Position numbers and translations under genes: made by a program | Part shown: positions 24,699 to 33,701 of the stretch, piece after piece | Layout: each line of letters begins with the position of its first letter | Numbering within the stretch: position 1 is the first letter of the stretch | DNA from: Rhizobium sp. 9140 | GTDB lineage: Bacteria > Pseudomonadota > Alphaproteobacteria > Rhizobiales > Rhizobiaceae | Assembly (NCBI RefSeq): GCF_900067135.1 | Contig: NZ_FJUR01000001.1 | Span: forward strand, 1,677,501 to 1,741,500 | Reading direction: 5' to 3' | DNA length: 64,000 nucleotides | The notes under the pieces: model-generated | Database searches by the model: none | What the model saw: the letters and a program-made list of their open reading frames with translations, nothing else | What the model was told of the DNA's origin: nothing

Positions 24699-25358
24699 GT
24701 GGAGATCAAGGGCATCAAGTGGAACTACGACCGGACCGAAATGATCGCGGACGGCATCGTCCATGGCATCGGTCTCGCCTTCGCGCTCATTGGCGTGACC
24801 ATTCTGCTGGTGCACGCCAGTGCGGCCAGTACCGCGGGGCAGATCGCGGCCGCCGCGATCTACGGCGCGGGCCTCGTCGCCACGCTGTCGATCTCCTTCG
24901 TCTACAATATGTGGCCGGTGTCGCGGACCAAGTGGCTGCTGCGCCGGTTCGATCATTCCTCGATCTTCATCCTGATCGCGGCGACCTACACGCCCTTCCT
25001 GCAAAGCGGCTGGAACGATCCGTTCCTGGCCGTCATGCTCGTCGGCATCTGGCTGATCGCGGCTTTGGGCATTGCGCTCAAATGCGTCTTTCCCGGGCGC
25101 TACGACAAGCTCGCCATCGTGCTCTATCTCGCCATGGGCTGGAGCGGCGTGCTGGCCGTCGGGCCGCTGCTGACGACGCTGAACGCCGCCACCATGCTGC
25201 TGATTCTCGCCGGCGGCATCATCTACTCCGCCGGCGTCATCTTCCATGTGTGGGAACGGCTGCGCTTTCAGAACGCCATCTGGCACGGTTTCGTCGTGAC
25301 CGCCGCCGCCGTCCACTTCTCGGCCGTGTTCTCGGTCATCGGCAACACCCCGGCTTGA
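24699..25358 (+). CDS. Hemolysin III / PAQR family membrane protein
   Basis: 219 residues with seven hydrophobic segments. Family markers are the N-terminal EMIADGIVHGIGLAFALIG, the SFVYNMWPVSRTKWLLRRFDHSSIF block and the HxxxH-like end (NAIWHGFVVTAAAVHF), which hold the conserved His, Asp and Ser residues proposed to bind zinc. The start appears to be GTG at 24699, preceded by GGAGACGAAGCAC. Bacterial members are of unclear function, possibly lipid hydrolases; haemolysis is rarely shown. Two long dyads upstream suggest specific regulation. Confidence 0.85.
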   Translation: MEIKGIKWNYDRTEMIADGIVHGIGLAFALIGVTILLVHASAASTAGQIAAAAIYGAGLVATLSISFVYNMWPVSRTKWLLRRFDHSSIFILIAATYTPFLQSGWNDPFLAVMLVGIWLIAALGIALKCVFPGRYDKLAIVLYLAMGWSGVLAVGPLLTTLNAATMLLILAGGIIYSAGVIFHVWERLRFQNAIWHGFVVTAAAVHFSAVFSVIGNTPA

Positions 25359-25409
25359 GGCCCCGCGCGCTTCGCGGCGCCCCAAGCGGGCTCGCTTGAG
25401 ACGTGTCGC

Positions 25410-25862
25410 TTAAGCCGGCTCGAAACGCAGCGCCACGCCGTTCATGCAGTAGCGAAGCCCGGTCGGGGCTGGTCCGTCCGGAAAGACGTGGCCCAGATGC
25501 GCGTCGCAATCGGCGCATTTCACTTCCGTCCGCGTCATGCCGTAGGAGCGGTCGGTGACCTGCGTCACCGCGTCAGGCTCGAGCGGCTGGAAGAAGCTCG
25601 GCCAGCCCGTTCCCGAATCGAACTTCGCGCCTGCGTCGTAGAGCGCATTGCCGCAGCAGATACAGCGATAGGTGCCGGCCTTGCCGAGCGCGAAATCGGG
25701 GCTGGAAAACGCCCGTTCCGTGCCGTGCTGGCGGGTGACGCGGTACTGGTCCGGCGTCAGCTGCTCGCGCCATTCCGCATCGCTCTTCACGACCTTCAGA
25801 GGGGTGTTTGCCAGAGGGGTGTTTGCGCCGTCTCCGGCAGCATGCGTGCGATGTTCGGTCAT
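25410..25862 (-). CDS. msrB: Peptide methionine-(R)-S-oxide reductase MsrB
   Basis: 150 residues from the ATG at 25862, preceded by GAGGAGAACGAC. It reduces the R-epimer of methionine sulfoxide in proteins. The zinc-binding CxxC pairs are in CICCGN and [12 protein letters not shown], and the catalytic cysteine is in [12 protein letters not shown] near the C-terminus. GTGWPSFF and FDSGTGW are family blocks. The N-terminal 22 residues are an extra tail holding a direct 15-base duplication ([10 protein letters not shown]). No signal peptide, so cytoplasmic. Confidence 0.93.
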   Translation of the reverse strand: MTEHRTHAAGDGANTPLANTPLKVVKSDAEWREQLTPDQYRVTRQHGTERAFSSPDFALGKAGTYRCICCGNALYDAGAKFDSGTGWPSFFQPLEPDAVTQVTDRSYGMTRTEVKCADCDAHLGHVFPDGPAPTGLRYCMNGVALRFEPA

Positions 25863-26463
25863 GTCGTTCTCCTCATCTTGAAACTGCGCTTCATATAGGA
25901 ACGCGCAACGCGCAAGCAAAGCCACCGCAAGCCCTCGTGCCGCGCGGCTTTATAGTAACGTCTGCTCATGGAAACGCATGCGAACGAGGTGAGAATCGCA
26001 GGTTGCAGAGAATCGCAGCCCTCGCCGGTGGTGCAAGCACGGATGTTGCCCCGAAAGGGGGGTCTCGATAGATGAACGCGCGCGTTTCTATCGGGATTGC
26101 TTGTGACAACTGTTCCGGGAGGCGCCGTTTCAGCCGCCAAGTCTTGCATCTATTGAAAAACGCGTTTGACATTTTTGGGGTGAATGTTATTCGAGTAACG
26201 GTAAAGTGTCTGAGACTGAAAATACTGCAGGTTGTCGCCGCCGAAATATCTCTACAGAATTCGGTTGTCTTTTCGGGGTAGGGGAAAGATATGCGGCGTC
26301 CAATGCAAGTGCATTCATCAAGTAATTCGGTCGTTCCATTGTGATGCAATCGTGCCGGTTTTTACCGCAATCGATCGCATTTCCATGGGAAAAATGACGC
26401 CTTCATGGAAAAGCCTGCGAACCTGCGGGCGAAAACGAGACAATCGCCCGAAAGGAGAACTAA
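25863..26463. other. 601-base intergenic region with the mucR leader
   Basis: No gene seen. The right half is clearly AT-richer than the surroundings, the kind of DNA MucR/Ros proteins bind, and mucR genes are known to be autoregulated. The transcript from the promoter at 26166 would carry an untranslated leader of about 265 bases. Confidence 0.5.
26166..26193 (+). promoter_or_regulatory. Candidate promoter for mucR
   Basis: TTGACA at 26166-26171 and TATTCG at 26188-26193 with a 16-base spacer, inside the AT-rich stretch upstream of mucR. The -35 is a perfect match; the -10 is moderate. Confidence 0.45.
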
Positions 26464-26925
26464 ATGAGTGAACAGATGGCAGGACATGGCATGGCCGGAC
26501 TGAACCTGGCAGGACATGGCAACGAGTTGCTCGTGGAACTGACCGCAGAAATCGTCGCCGCCTATGTCAGCAATCATGTCGTGCCCGTCTCGGAGTTGTC
26601 GACTCTCATCGGCGATGTGCACACGGCGCTGAACAACACCGGTGCACCGGCTCCCGTCGTCGCCGCCGTGGAAAAGCCGAAGCCTGCCGTATCGGTGCGC
26701 AAGTCGGTTCAGGACGGCCAGATCACCTGCCTGGAATGCGGTGGCAACTTCAAGTCGCTGAAGCGCCACCTGATGACGCATCACGCTTTGTCGCCGGAAG
26801 ACTACCGCGAAAAGTGGGAACTGCCGTCGGATTATCCGATGGTCGCCCCGGCCTATGCCGAAGCGCGCTCGCGCCTCGCCCGCGAAATGGGCCTCGGCCA
26901 GCGCCGCAAGCGCGCCGCCAAGTAA
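26464..26925 (+). CDS. mucR: Ros/MucR family zinc-finger transcriptional regulator
   Basis: 153 residues. The C2H2 zinc finger is at C89, C92, H102 and H106 ([19 protein letters not shown]) with the Ros-type nine-residue spacing. The flanking [18 protein letters not shown] and basic C-terminus (GQRRKRAAK) are family markers. The N-terminal half mediates oligomerisation. MucR and Ros act as H-NS-like silencers of exopolysaccharide, motility and virulence or symbiosis genes in Rhizobiales. The start follows AAAGGAGAACTAA. It is monocistronic, with a strong terminator downstream. Confidence 0.95.
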   Translation: MSEQMAGHGMAGLNLAGHGNELLVELTAEIVAAYVSNHVVPVSELSTLIGDVHTALNNTGAPAPVVAAVEKPKPAVSVRKSVQDGQITCLECGGNFKSLKRHLMTHHALSPEDYREKWELPSDYPMVAPAYAEARSRLAREMGLGQRRKRAAK

Positions 26926-26984
26926 GGTTGACAGCACACTCGGCAGGATTTTTATCAAGCCTTGTCATGCAAGATGTTTCCATA

Positions 26985-27019
26985 GCGCCGGGCCGGATCC
27001 TTATCCGGTCCGGCTTTTT
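26985..27019 (+). terminator. Rho-independent terminator of mucR
   Basis: GCCGG-g-CCGGAT and ATCCGG-t-CCGGC form a 12-base stem with a short CCTT loop, followed by TTTTTC. About 60 bases after the stop codon. Confidence 0.8.
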
Positions 27020-27196
27020 CATGTCCGGAGAGCGGAAGGGCATATTCAAGAACCGGAATAAGGAAAAAATGCCTATATGATTCAGGATGCTATCGGAAAT
27101 ATGATATAATACAACAAAAAATTGCGCGCTGGTTGTAGCGCTCGCTTCGTGTTCCGCGTAGGATATGTGAAAGTATTCCTATAACGGAGATCTGCG

Positions 27197-27793
27197 ATGA
27201 CCATGCTTCATACACATGCCGAAAGCGCACTGACCACGATAGGCCCATTGGGTCTTCTCGGCCGTTTTCCGGACGATCTCCGTCTGGCCACGACATCTTT
27301 CTCAGTCCGGGCAGCCTCGTATGGGACGGCTGCGTCCCGTCACGCGCCCCGTCACGCGCCCGGTCACGCTCTGGGTCGTGCGCCCGAATGCAAATCCGCA
27401 TGGCCGCCGTCCGCCGCGCCCGCGACATCCCGGGTTTCCGAACGGCCCGATACGGCAGCGCCCGACCCGCTGGCGCAGGCTCGCTGCCGCATGGTGGCCG
27501 ATGTGGTCGAGGAACTCACCATGATGGTCGGCGATCGCCAGCAGTTGCGGCGCGACCGCCGGCGGATGATGACGCATGTCCGCCAGATCGCCATGTATGT
27601 CAGCCATGTCGTGCTGCAGGTCTCGCTGACCGATATCGGCGTCGCCTTCGGCCGGGATCGCTCCACGGTCAGCTATTCCTGCCATGTGGTGGAGGATCGC
27701 CGCGACGATGCCGATTTCGATGCCTTCGTCTCCGCCATCGAGCGCGTCATCACGGCCGTCTTCCCGCCGGCCGGAGATGCTGCCCATGCGTGA
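27197..27793 (+). CDS. DnaA domain IV-like helix-turn-helix protein
   Basis: 198 residues. The C-terminal half (about 95-185) matches the DNA-binding domain of the initiator DnaA: RQIAMYVSHVVLQVSLTDIG, then GRDRSTVSYSCHVVE, the DnaA-box recognition helix region (DHSTVxxA in DnaA). There is no AAA+ ATPase part. The N-terminal half is low complexity and includes a His/Arg/Pro repeat coded by a short tandem DNA repeat (27337-27370). It overlaps the following DUF6456 gene by 8 bases. It may regulate transcription or compete at DnaA boxes. The 170 bases upstream are AT-rich with a TATAAT at 27105. Confidence 0.75.
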   Translation: MTMLHTHAESALTTIGPLGLLGRFPDDLRLATTSFSVRAASYGTAASRHAPRHAPGHALGRAPECKSAWPPSAAPATSRVSERPDTAAPDPLAQARCRMVADVVEELTMMVGDRQQLRRDRRRMMTHVRQIAMYVSHVVLQVSLTDIGVAFGRDRSTVSYSCHVVEDRRDDADFDAFVSAIERVITAVFPPAGDAAHA

Positions 27794-28700
27794 CGTGAGG
27801 CCTCCGGAGGCCGCCGCCCGCGCCGATCTCGTCCGGCTGGTCCGCCACCTCGTGGGTGGCCGGCGGGCGAGACCCGGCGAAGCCCGGCCGGACACAGCAG
27901 AAGACGCCGCTGTCGTCGCCGCCTTCACGGTGACGGAGGAGGGCGCTGACGTGATCGTCACGCGTGCGGACGGTGCGAAGCGCACCCTGCCGCCAGCGGC
28001 GATGCGCGAGGCCCTCTCCCTCGGCCTCGTCGCCAAGCCCGATGCCGGAGGGCCGGAGGTGTCCGGTCGCTGGCACGTGCTTTCGCCGGCCGTGCCCTTC
28101 CTCAAGCGCGCTCTGTCCGATCCGGAGGCGGTTTTCGCGGGCCAGCATCGGCACATCGCCTCGGGCACGGTGGAAACGGGGGCCGGCCGGCAGACGGTGC
28201 AGGTCAATCTCGCGGAATCGCCGCTCGCCCATATGAGCCGGCTGAAGGAGAAGTCCGGCAAGCCGTTTCTGCCGGCTGAAGCGCTGGAAGCCGGGCAGCG
28301 GCTGCACCGGGATTTTACCCACGCGCAATTGCAGCCGCGCATGACCATGTCCTACGAACCCCGGCTGTCAACGCGCACGAAGGGAAGCGGCGGCGGTCCT
28401 GAGATCGCCGACAGTGCTATGACGGCCAGAACCCGCGTGTCACGCGCCATGGCGGCGATCGGCCCGGAACTCTGCGGCGTCGCCATCGACGTCTGCGGTT
28501 TCGAAAAGGGGCTGGAAACGGTGGAGCGCGAACGCCAGTGGCCGGCCCGCTCGGCAAAACTCCTGCTGCGCGCCGCCCTCATGGCACTCGCCCGCCACTA
28601 CGCACCACCCCCGCCGGCATCACCAGCGCGCCGCACCCATGCCTGGGGCGCGGAGGGCTATCGCCCGGATATGGATGGGGGCCGGGAGCGCGGCGGGTGA
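27786..28700 (+). CDS. DUF6456 domain protein
   Basis: 304 residues from the ATG at 27786, which overlaps the stop of the DnaA-like gene, implying translational coupling. The N-terminal part is a short winged-helix-like stretch (VTEEGADVIVTRADG). The C-terminal DUF6456 part includes ESPLAHMSRLKEKSGKPFL, AGQRLHRDFTHAQLQPRMT and a final region ELCGVAIDVCGFEKGLE with ERERQWPARSAK, which resembles phage-derived regulator domains. Function unknown; the pairing suggests a DNA-binding complex. The end is Pro- and Gly-rich. Confidence 0.7.
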   Translation: MRDVRPPEAAARADLVRLVRHLVGGRRARPGEARPDTAEDAAVVAAFTVTEEGADVIVTRADGAKRTLPPAAMREALSLGLVAKPDAGGPEVSGRWHVLSPAVPFLKRALSDPEAVFAGQHRHIASGTVETGAGRQTVQVNLAESPLAHMSRLKEKSGKPFLPAEALEAGQRLHRDFTHAQLQPRMTMSYEPRLSTRTKGSGGGPEIADSAMTARTRVSRAMAAIGPELCGVAIDVCGFEKGLETVERERQWPARSAKLLLRAALMALARHYAPPPPASPARRTHAWGAEGYRPDMDGGRERGG

Positions 28701-28749
28701 TGGTCGTGAGAGCAAGGCGTTGGGGGTATCTCTTCAGACGCGAAGACGC

Positions 28750-29190
28750 TCAACCTTTCAGCCGCACCGCCGCCTGGTCCTGAATGCGCTTGACCATGGA
28801 GCGCAGGCCATTGGCGCGCTGGGCCGTCAGGAACTCGATGAGGCCCATCTGGCCGAACAGGTCCAGCGCATCGGTCGCCGCGATCTCGGAGGCTCTTTTG
28901 CCCGAAAAAATCGAGAGCACGATGGCGACGAGGCCGCGCACGATATGGGCGTCGGATTCGCCCTCGAAGGTCAGAACGGGATCGGTGCCCTCTGCGGCGT
29001 GGGTGACGAGCCAGACCTGGCTGGCACAGCCCTGCACCTTGTTGTCAGCCGTGCGCTTCTCTTCCGGCAGGTCCGGCAGGGTGCGCCCGAGCTCGATCAC
29101 ATAGCTCATCCTGTCCTGCCAGTCGTCGAGATAGGCGCAGTTCTCGAGGATTTCGGAAAGGGGCGTCGGAGTGAAGGCGGCATCGGTCAT
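28750..29190 (-). CDS. sufE: SufE family Fe-S cluster assembly sulfur acceptor
   Basis: 146 residues from the ATG at 29190; an upstream ATG at 29247 would add 19 atypical residues. The sulfur-accepting cysteine is C55 in VQGCASQVW. Other family marks are DDWQDRMSYVIELGR and the FFGxxGL-like LFGQMGLIEFLTAQRANGLRSMV near the end. SufE takes persulfide sulfur from the cysteine desulfurase SufS and passes it to the SufBCD scaffold. The other suf genes are not here, as is common for the rhizobial sufE copy. Confidence 0.92.
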   Translation of the reverse strand: MTDAAFTPTPLSEILENCAYLDDWQDRMSYVIELGRTLPDLPEEKRTADNKVQGCASQVWLVTHAAEGTDPVLTFEGESDAHIVRGLVAIVLSIFSGKRASEIAATDALDLFGQMGLIEFLTAQRANGLRSMVKRIQDQAAVRLKG

Positions 29191-29284
29191 GCCGTCTCTA
29201 TAAGGGATCGGTTCCGCGTTGAGAAGGTGGATCGGCTGGGTAGGCAAGGCTTTCGCAGAGGTTTCGTGGCAAGCGCCGGGCCGG

Positions 29285-29788
29285 TCAGGACGCGCGATGC
29301 GGCTTCGGCGGTATGCGCTTTTCCGGCACCGGAATACGGGTGAAGCCGAGATCCTCAGGGGTCTCCGAAAGCGCGGGTCCGGCAGAAGCGGCGGCAGAGG
29401 GCGCGGCTGTGGGCAGGGCTGGGGGCAAGGCCTGCTCCGGCACAGTACCCGTGGTCACCGCATCGCCCGGTATGACAGCGTCGTCTGCCGCAGCGGTCTT
29501 CTCGTCGCCGAACTGGGTTTCGAGCAGCTGATAGGCGATGCGGGCGCCATCTTTCGCGCGGTGGCCGAGCGCATTGAAGGTCTCGGCACCCTTGGTGCAG
29601 ACATCGGGCTTCTCAAGGCAGATGGCGCCGATATAACCGATCGCCTCGCTGGCGGCGGAAACCGTCTGGCCGATATCCATTTTCGCCCCGGCCGCAGCCT
29701 CAGGCTGCGCTGCCTCCTCCGTGCCGAAGATCGGCAGGAGAACGAGCACCAGCGAAAACCAGAATGCTGCCTTGATCAGAAACCACAT
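29285..29788 (-). CDS. DUF5330 family protein
   Basis: 167 residues. One N-terminal membrane helix or signal anchor (MWFLIKAAFWFSLVLVLLP) is followed by a domain with two cysteines (AICLEKPDVCTKG, a likely disulfide) and a long Ala/Pro/Glu-rich tail ending RIPPKPHRAS. This matches DUF5330, a Rhizobiales family of unknown function. It probably faces the periplasm. 94 bases separate it from sufE on the same strand. Confidence 0.7.
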   Translation of the reverse strand: MWFLIKAAFWFSLVLVLLPIFGTEEAAQPEAAAGAKMDIGQTVSAASEAIGYIGAICLEKPDVCTKGAETFNALGHRAKDGARIAYQLLETQFGDEKTAAADDAVIPGDAVTTGTVPEQALPPALPTAAPSAAASAGPALSETPEDLGFTRIPVPEKRIPPKPHRAS

Positions 29789-30346
29789 GGTCGACCCCGT
29801 TCTTCACGTTTACGCAACTGTCCCGACCGCCTGCTGTTCCGTGTCCTCACCGATATGGCCGGTCTGTGCCGGTTACCGATAATGGGAAGCAGCTCGGTCG
29901 AACGTCAAACTAGGGCACCTCTTCCAACACGGCCTTGAAAACGAGACCTGTATTTGAGGCGTCTTTTCGTAAAATTCGATCGATCTGCATTTGATCCGCA
30001 TTTGAAGGGCATTTGAGCCAATCGCGTTAAGGGTCAAGGCGGCGGCCGCGCCCAAGCCCCCTGCAAATGCGGCTTCCGGCAGTGGAGCGAGATGCCATAG
30101 TGGTTAAATTAACTCGAAAAATACCATGATTTCAACGGTTACGCCACGTTAACCACAACAAAGGAAGGGCGTCCGAATCTGGCTCAGAAGGGCCGGTGAA
30201 GCCGTTTTGCAACACATCGGGGGTGTTCACTTAGAGTTTCATTAAGCCGCCGGTGAGACATTCGGCCTTGTCCGATGACGATCGTTCCACCCTTTTTCGA
30301 CGGGCCGGAAACGACCGCGCGGCACTTTATAAACAACCGGGGCAGG
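29789..30346. other. Intergenic region upstream of the sensor kinase
   Basis: About 560 bases without a supported gene. It contains several TTAA-bearing motifs (around 30104-30160), but none fits the CtrA box TTAA-N7-TTAA exactly. The promoters of the divergent DUF5330 and kinase genes should lie here. Confidence 0.4.
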
Positions 30347-31945
30347 ATGTTCCGGATAACGAAAAATGCAGGGTCGGGCGTGACAATTGTGCGGAACATC
30401 GCTGGAAGGTTTGCGTCCCGTGTGGACGATGCCGCCAGGCTCTGGCTGCCCCGCCCGGCACCGACGGAGCGCGAGCTTTCCGCCATCCGCACCGTTGCAG
30501 CCTCTGCCCTCATCGCCTTCCCGATCGCCCCGCTGGCGCTTGCCGCCGTGTTGCCGCTGTCGCTGGCCCTGCCGGTCGGTGCCGGCCTCGTCGGCGCGCT
30601 GACGCTGGTCGGCGGCCTCGCCGCCGTCGGCCTTGCCGGCCGCGATGCAGGCCCGGTCACGCCCCTCGCAGCACCCGTCGCTCCGGCAGCGCTCGCCTAT
30701 GATCTCTTCGCCGGCCTCGTGACGCTGCACGACCTGCGCGGCTCCGTGACGTCCGTGCATGGCCGCGATGCGTCCGGCTTCCTCGCCTGGATGCGCGACC
30801 CGACCGGCCGCGGCTTCATCGAGCAGATCCACGTCTCCGACCGCATCGCCTTCCTGCGCGCCATCGACACGATCCGGCTCGGCGCCGACAGCGACACCGT
30901 CGAGTTGCGGCTGGAACGCGGCTCCATGACGGAAGGCGGCGCCGAGCTTCTGCATATGCGGTGCGAACTCGCCGCCATCGTCGAAGACGGCATATTGTCG
31001 GGCATTCTCGTCCAGTCGCGCGATATCTCGGCCGAAGTCGCCCTCAAGGCCGATGCCGCGAGCAAGGCCGAGGCCGCGGAAAGCGCCAACGACGCGAAGA
31101 CCCGGTTCCTCGCGGCCGTCAGCCACGAACTGCGCACGCCGCTCAATGCCATTCTCGGCTTTTCCGACATTCTCTCCGGCGAATATTTCGGCCGGCTGGA
31201 GAACGATCGCCAGCGTGAATACGTCGCCTTGATCAACCAGTCCGGCGCCCATCTCCTCTCCGTCGTCAACACGATGCTGGATATGAGCAAGATCGAGGCC
31301 GGGCGCTACGAGCTGATCGCCGAGCCCTTCGTCGTGGCAGATGCCGTCTCCGCCTGCGAGGCGATGCTGGGCCTGCAGGCCGAGGCCAAGGGCGTGAAGC
31401 TGGCGAGCCGCGTCATGCGCGGCGTGGGCGAAGTCCATGCGGACCGTCGCGCCGTGCAGCAGATCCTCATCAACCTCGTCGGCAACGCCATCAAGTTCAC
31501 CGACGCCGGCGGCATCGTCACCATCGATGCGGAGATCGTGGGTGAGGACCTGCGGCTGACCGTCAGCGATACCGGCATCGGCATTCCCGCCGACAAGCTC
31601 GCCTGCCTCGGGCAGGCCTTCATGCAGGTCGAGAACGAATATACCCGCAAATACGAGGGCACCGGCCTCGGCCTCGCGCTCGTCAAGGGGCTGGTGGCGC
31701 TGCATGGCGGCCGCTTCGACATCTCCAGCCGCCCGCGCGAAGGCACGGTGATCCGCATCAGCCTGCCGCTCGACGGGTCCGGCATCCGCGATGCCGATCA
31801 GCTTACCGACGCCGACAGCATTGCAGAATTTCCGCCGCGCCTGAAGACCCAGGCCGGCTCCACGTCCCTGAACCCCGGCATCCAGATGCCAGAGGTTGAG
31901 AAAGGAGGTGCGGCAGATGGCGAAGCCTACGCGAAAACAGCCTGA
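30347..31945 (+). CDS. PAS-containing sensor histidine kinase, DivJ-like
   Basis: 532 residues from the ATG at 30347 (30275 is possible). A hydrophobic N-terminal region (about 46-100, two or more helices) is followed by a PAS-like domain (about 118-225), an H-box with H260 in VSHELRTPLNAILGFSDIL and a full ATPase domain (NLVGNAIKFT, DTGIGIP, GTGLGLALVKGL). The short loops suggest it senses from the cytoplasm or membrane. The layout and the neighbouring peptidoglycan-binding gene fit the cell-cycle kinase DivJ of alphaproteobacteria, but PleC/PdhS-type relatives cannot be excluded from sequence reading alone. It overlaps the next gene by 29 bases. Confidence 0.75.
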   Translation: MFRITKNAGSGVTIVRNIAGRFASRVDDAARLWLPRPAPTERELSAIRTVAASALIAFPIAPLALAAVLPLSLALPVGAGLVGALTLVGGLAAVGLAGRDAGPVTPLAAPVAPAALAYDLFAGLVTLHDLRGSVTSVHGRDASGFLAWMRDPTGRGFIEQIHVSDRIAFLRAIDTIRLGADSDTVELRLERGSMTEGGAELLHMRCELAAIVEDGILSGILVQSRDISAEVALKADAASKAEAAESANDAKTRFLAAVSHELRTPLNAILGFSDILSGEYFGRLENDRQREYVALINQSGAHLLSVVNTMLDMSKIEAGRYELIAEPFVVADAVSACEAMLGLQAEAKGVKLASRVMRGVGEVHADRRAVQQILINLVGNAIKFTDAGGIVTIDAEIVGEDLRLTVSDTGIGIPADKLACLGQAFMQVENEYTRKYEGTGLGLALVKGLVALHGGRFDISSRPREGTVIRISLPLDGSGIRDADQLTDADSIAEFPPRLKTQAGSTSLNPGIQMPEVEKGGAADGEAYAKTA

Positions 31946-33020
31946 CCGACGCAAAGCCCCCGCGACAACAGCAAAGGGGAAAACGGGCGCCGCCAAGGGC
32001 GCGACCGCGCTGAAGCGCAAGGGAGTGTCTCGACCGAACATCGTGCTGCGTGCCGCATCCGGCATGTTGCGTCTGGCGCTGCGCAATCCCGCCATCTTCG
32101 GCGGGACCGCGGCGTTTGCCGTCGTGTTCGGCTTCGTCGCGGCCAATGCGCTCTGGTATCAGCCGGGCCACCACCCGTCGCCGCTGATGCGCACCCGGCT
32201 GCCCTTCACCCATCCCGACCCGGCGCGCGTTTCGTTGAGCGAACCGCAGGACGTGCCGGACCCGAGCAAGGTCACGACCTTCGTCATCCGCAGGGAAGAC
32301 GAAGCGGGGGAGGCCGAGCCTGGACTGGTTCCGGCCGAAGCCCTGCCGACCGGCGAGCGCACTGCCAGCGTTCCCGGGTCCGACACGCTCGCGACGCTGC
32401 CGGGCGAGCCGACACCCCGGCAGGACACGAACGCGGACCTCGACCCGACGAGCCTCGTGCGCACTGTGCAGGCCGAACTCGCGCGGCACGGCTTCTATGA
32501 TGGCGAGGCCGACGGGCGTCTGGGACCCAAGACGACGGCGGCCATCCGCCGCTTCGAGCAAGCCAGCGGCCTTCCGCAAACCGGCGTGGTCAGCCAGGGC
32601 CTTCTCGCCGCTCTGCAGCGCGACACGTCGGCCTCCCCCGGCATCGCCACGATAACGCCGGCCCCGCGCCCGACGGAGATTCCGCCGGCCCCGAAGACGC
32701 CAACCGAGATCGACCCGATCGCCGCTGCGATCCGCGCGGCCGAAGGGGGTGCGGAGGTGAAGCCGAAGCCCGTCCACGCCAAGGCGACCGAAACGGCCTC
32801 TGCCGAATCAAGCGCATCAGGGGCGAGCGGCGCCGGCATGGTCATGTCCATCCAGCGGGGGCTGTCGAACCTCGCTTACGCGGATGTATCGGTCGATGGT
32901 GTGGTGGGCGACCAGACCCGCATGGCCATCCGCCATTTCGAAAAGCACTACCGCCTGCCGGAAACCGGCGAGCCGAGTGCCGCGGTGCTGAAGAAAATGA
33001 AGGAAATCGGCGCGATCTAA
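31917..33020 (+). CDS. Membrane-anchored protein with two peptidoglycan-binding domains
   Basis: 367 residues from the ATG at 31917, which has AAAGGAGGTG eight bases upstream. A Lys/Arg-rich cytoplasmic start is followed by one membrane helix (about 58-80), then a Pro/Glu-rich periplasmic linker and two PG_binding_1 repeats (about 180-235, VQAELARHGFYDGEADGRLG; and about 300-360, IQRGLSNLAYADVSVDGVVG). It should bind cell-wall peptidoglycan without cutting it. The overlap with the upstream kinase gene suggests a shared role at the envelope during the cell cycle. Confidence 0.82.
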   Translation: MAKPTRKQPDRRKAPATTAKGKTGAAKGATALKRKGVSRPNIVLRAASGMLRLALRNPAIFGGTAAFAVVFGFVAANALWYQPGHHPSPLMRTRLPFTHPDPARVSLSEPQDVPDPSKVTTFVIRREDEAGEAEPGLVPAEALPTGERTASVPGSDTLATLPGEPTPRQDTNADLDPTSLVRTVQAELARHGFYDGEADGRLGPKTTAAIRRFEQASGLPQTGVVSQGLLAALQRDTSASPGIATITPAPRPTEIPPAPKTPTEIDPIAAAIRAAEGGAEVKPKPVHAKATETASAESSASGASGAGMVMSIQRGLSNLAYADVSVDGVVGDQTRMAIRHFEKHYRLPETGEPSAAVLKKMKEIGAI

Positions 33021-33083
33021 GCTGGCGTCCGGTCGATTGCCTCCGGATGGCATTGTTCCGGTGTCGAGCGCCGCCAGCCCCTG

Positions 33084-33193
33084 CCGTCATGCTCGGGCTT
33101 GTGCCGAGCATCTGCTGCACGGCCCGCGATCTGAAGGGCCATGGTGTTTGCGGGGGCGACATCATATGCTCGGGACAAGCCCGAGCATGACGG
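33084..33193. repeat. Inverted repeat with 28-base arms
   Basis: 33084-33111 and 33166-33193 are reverse complements with one mismatch, built on ATGCTCGGGC(A/T)... units. The same unit appears singly near 6462. The rest of the 326-base gap between the flanking genes holds no gene. Confidence 0.8.
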
Positions 33194-33346
33194 AGGGGAG
33201 GGGTGGAAAGCGCAATCGCTCCAGCGGATTCTCCGTGTTTTCGGAATCAACGTGCGAAACTCTTCGCGAACCGGTGGAGAATTCCGCACCTAACCACTTG
33301 TGCCGGCATCGATAGACGCGGTCCTTCGCCCGCGCTATGCAGGGCC

Positions 33347-33694
33347 ATGCGCCTCCGTTCCGATATCTTCGTTTCCGCCATCACCCGCCGCGTGTTTTCG
33401 CGCGGGGATTATGCGGCCGTGCTGCGCAAGGGGTCCGAGGCGGCCGGTGCGATCTTCATCCGCCAGCGGACGCGGGACGGGCAGGAAACGCTGTTCGGGC
33501 CGGCGCCGCAGAGCCTGGTGACGGCAGAGGAAGAGGGCGGGCGGCTGTTCGAGTGCCGCCTCTCGTCGTCCGAGGCTGAGGCCATCGATGCGGCGCTCGC
33601 CCGCGAGATCCGGTTCGATCCGGATTGCTGGGTCGTCGAGCTGGAAACGCAGGATGTTTCCGATCTCTTCGAAACCATCAAGAACGACGGTTGA
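33347..33694 (+). CDS. DUF1491 family protein
   Basis: 115 residues from the ATG at 33347 (MRLRSDIFVSAITRRVFSRG). The pattern AAVLRKGSEAAGAIFI, the central ETLFGPAP and the ending REIRFDPDCWVVELETQDV match DUF1491, a small alphaproteobacterial family of unknown function. An earlier ATG in the same frame (33203) lies in the intergenic region and is not preferred. It is convergent with the DUF2336 gene, 7 bases apart. Confidence 0.78.
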   Translation: MRLRSDIFVSAITRRVFSRGDYAAVLRKGSEAAGAIFIRQRTRDGQETLFGPAPQSLVTAEEEGGRLFECRLSSSEAEAIDAALAREIRFDPDCWVVELETQDVSDLFETIKNDG

Positions 33695-33701
33695 AGGCCG
33701 A

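Noticed and set aside
30100..30165. Possible CtrA binding sites upstream of the DivJ-like kinase
   Set aside because: Several TTAA or TTAC-N6-TTAA arrangements are present, but none has the exact TTAA-N7-TTAA spacing.
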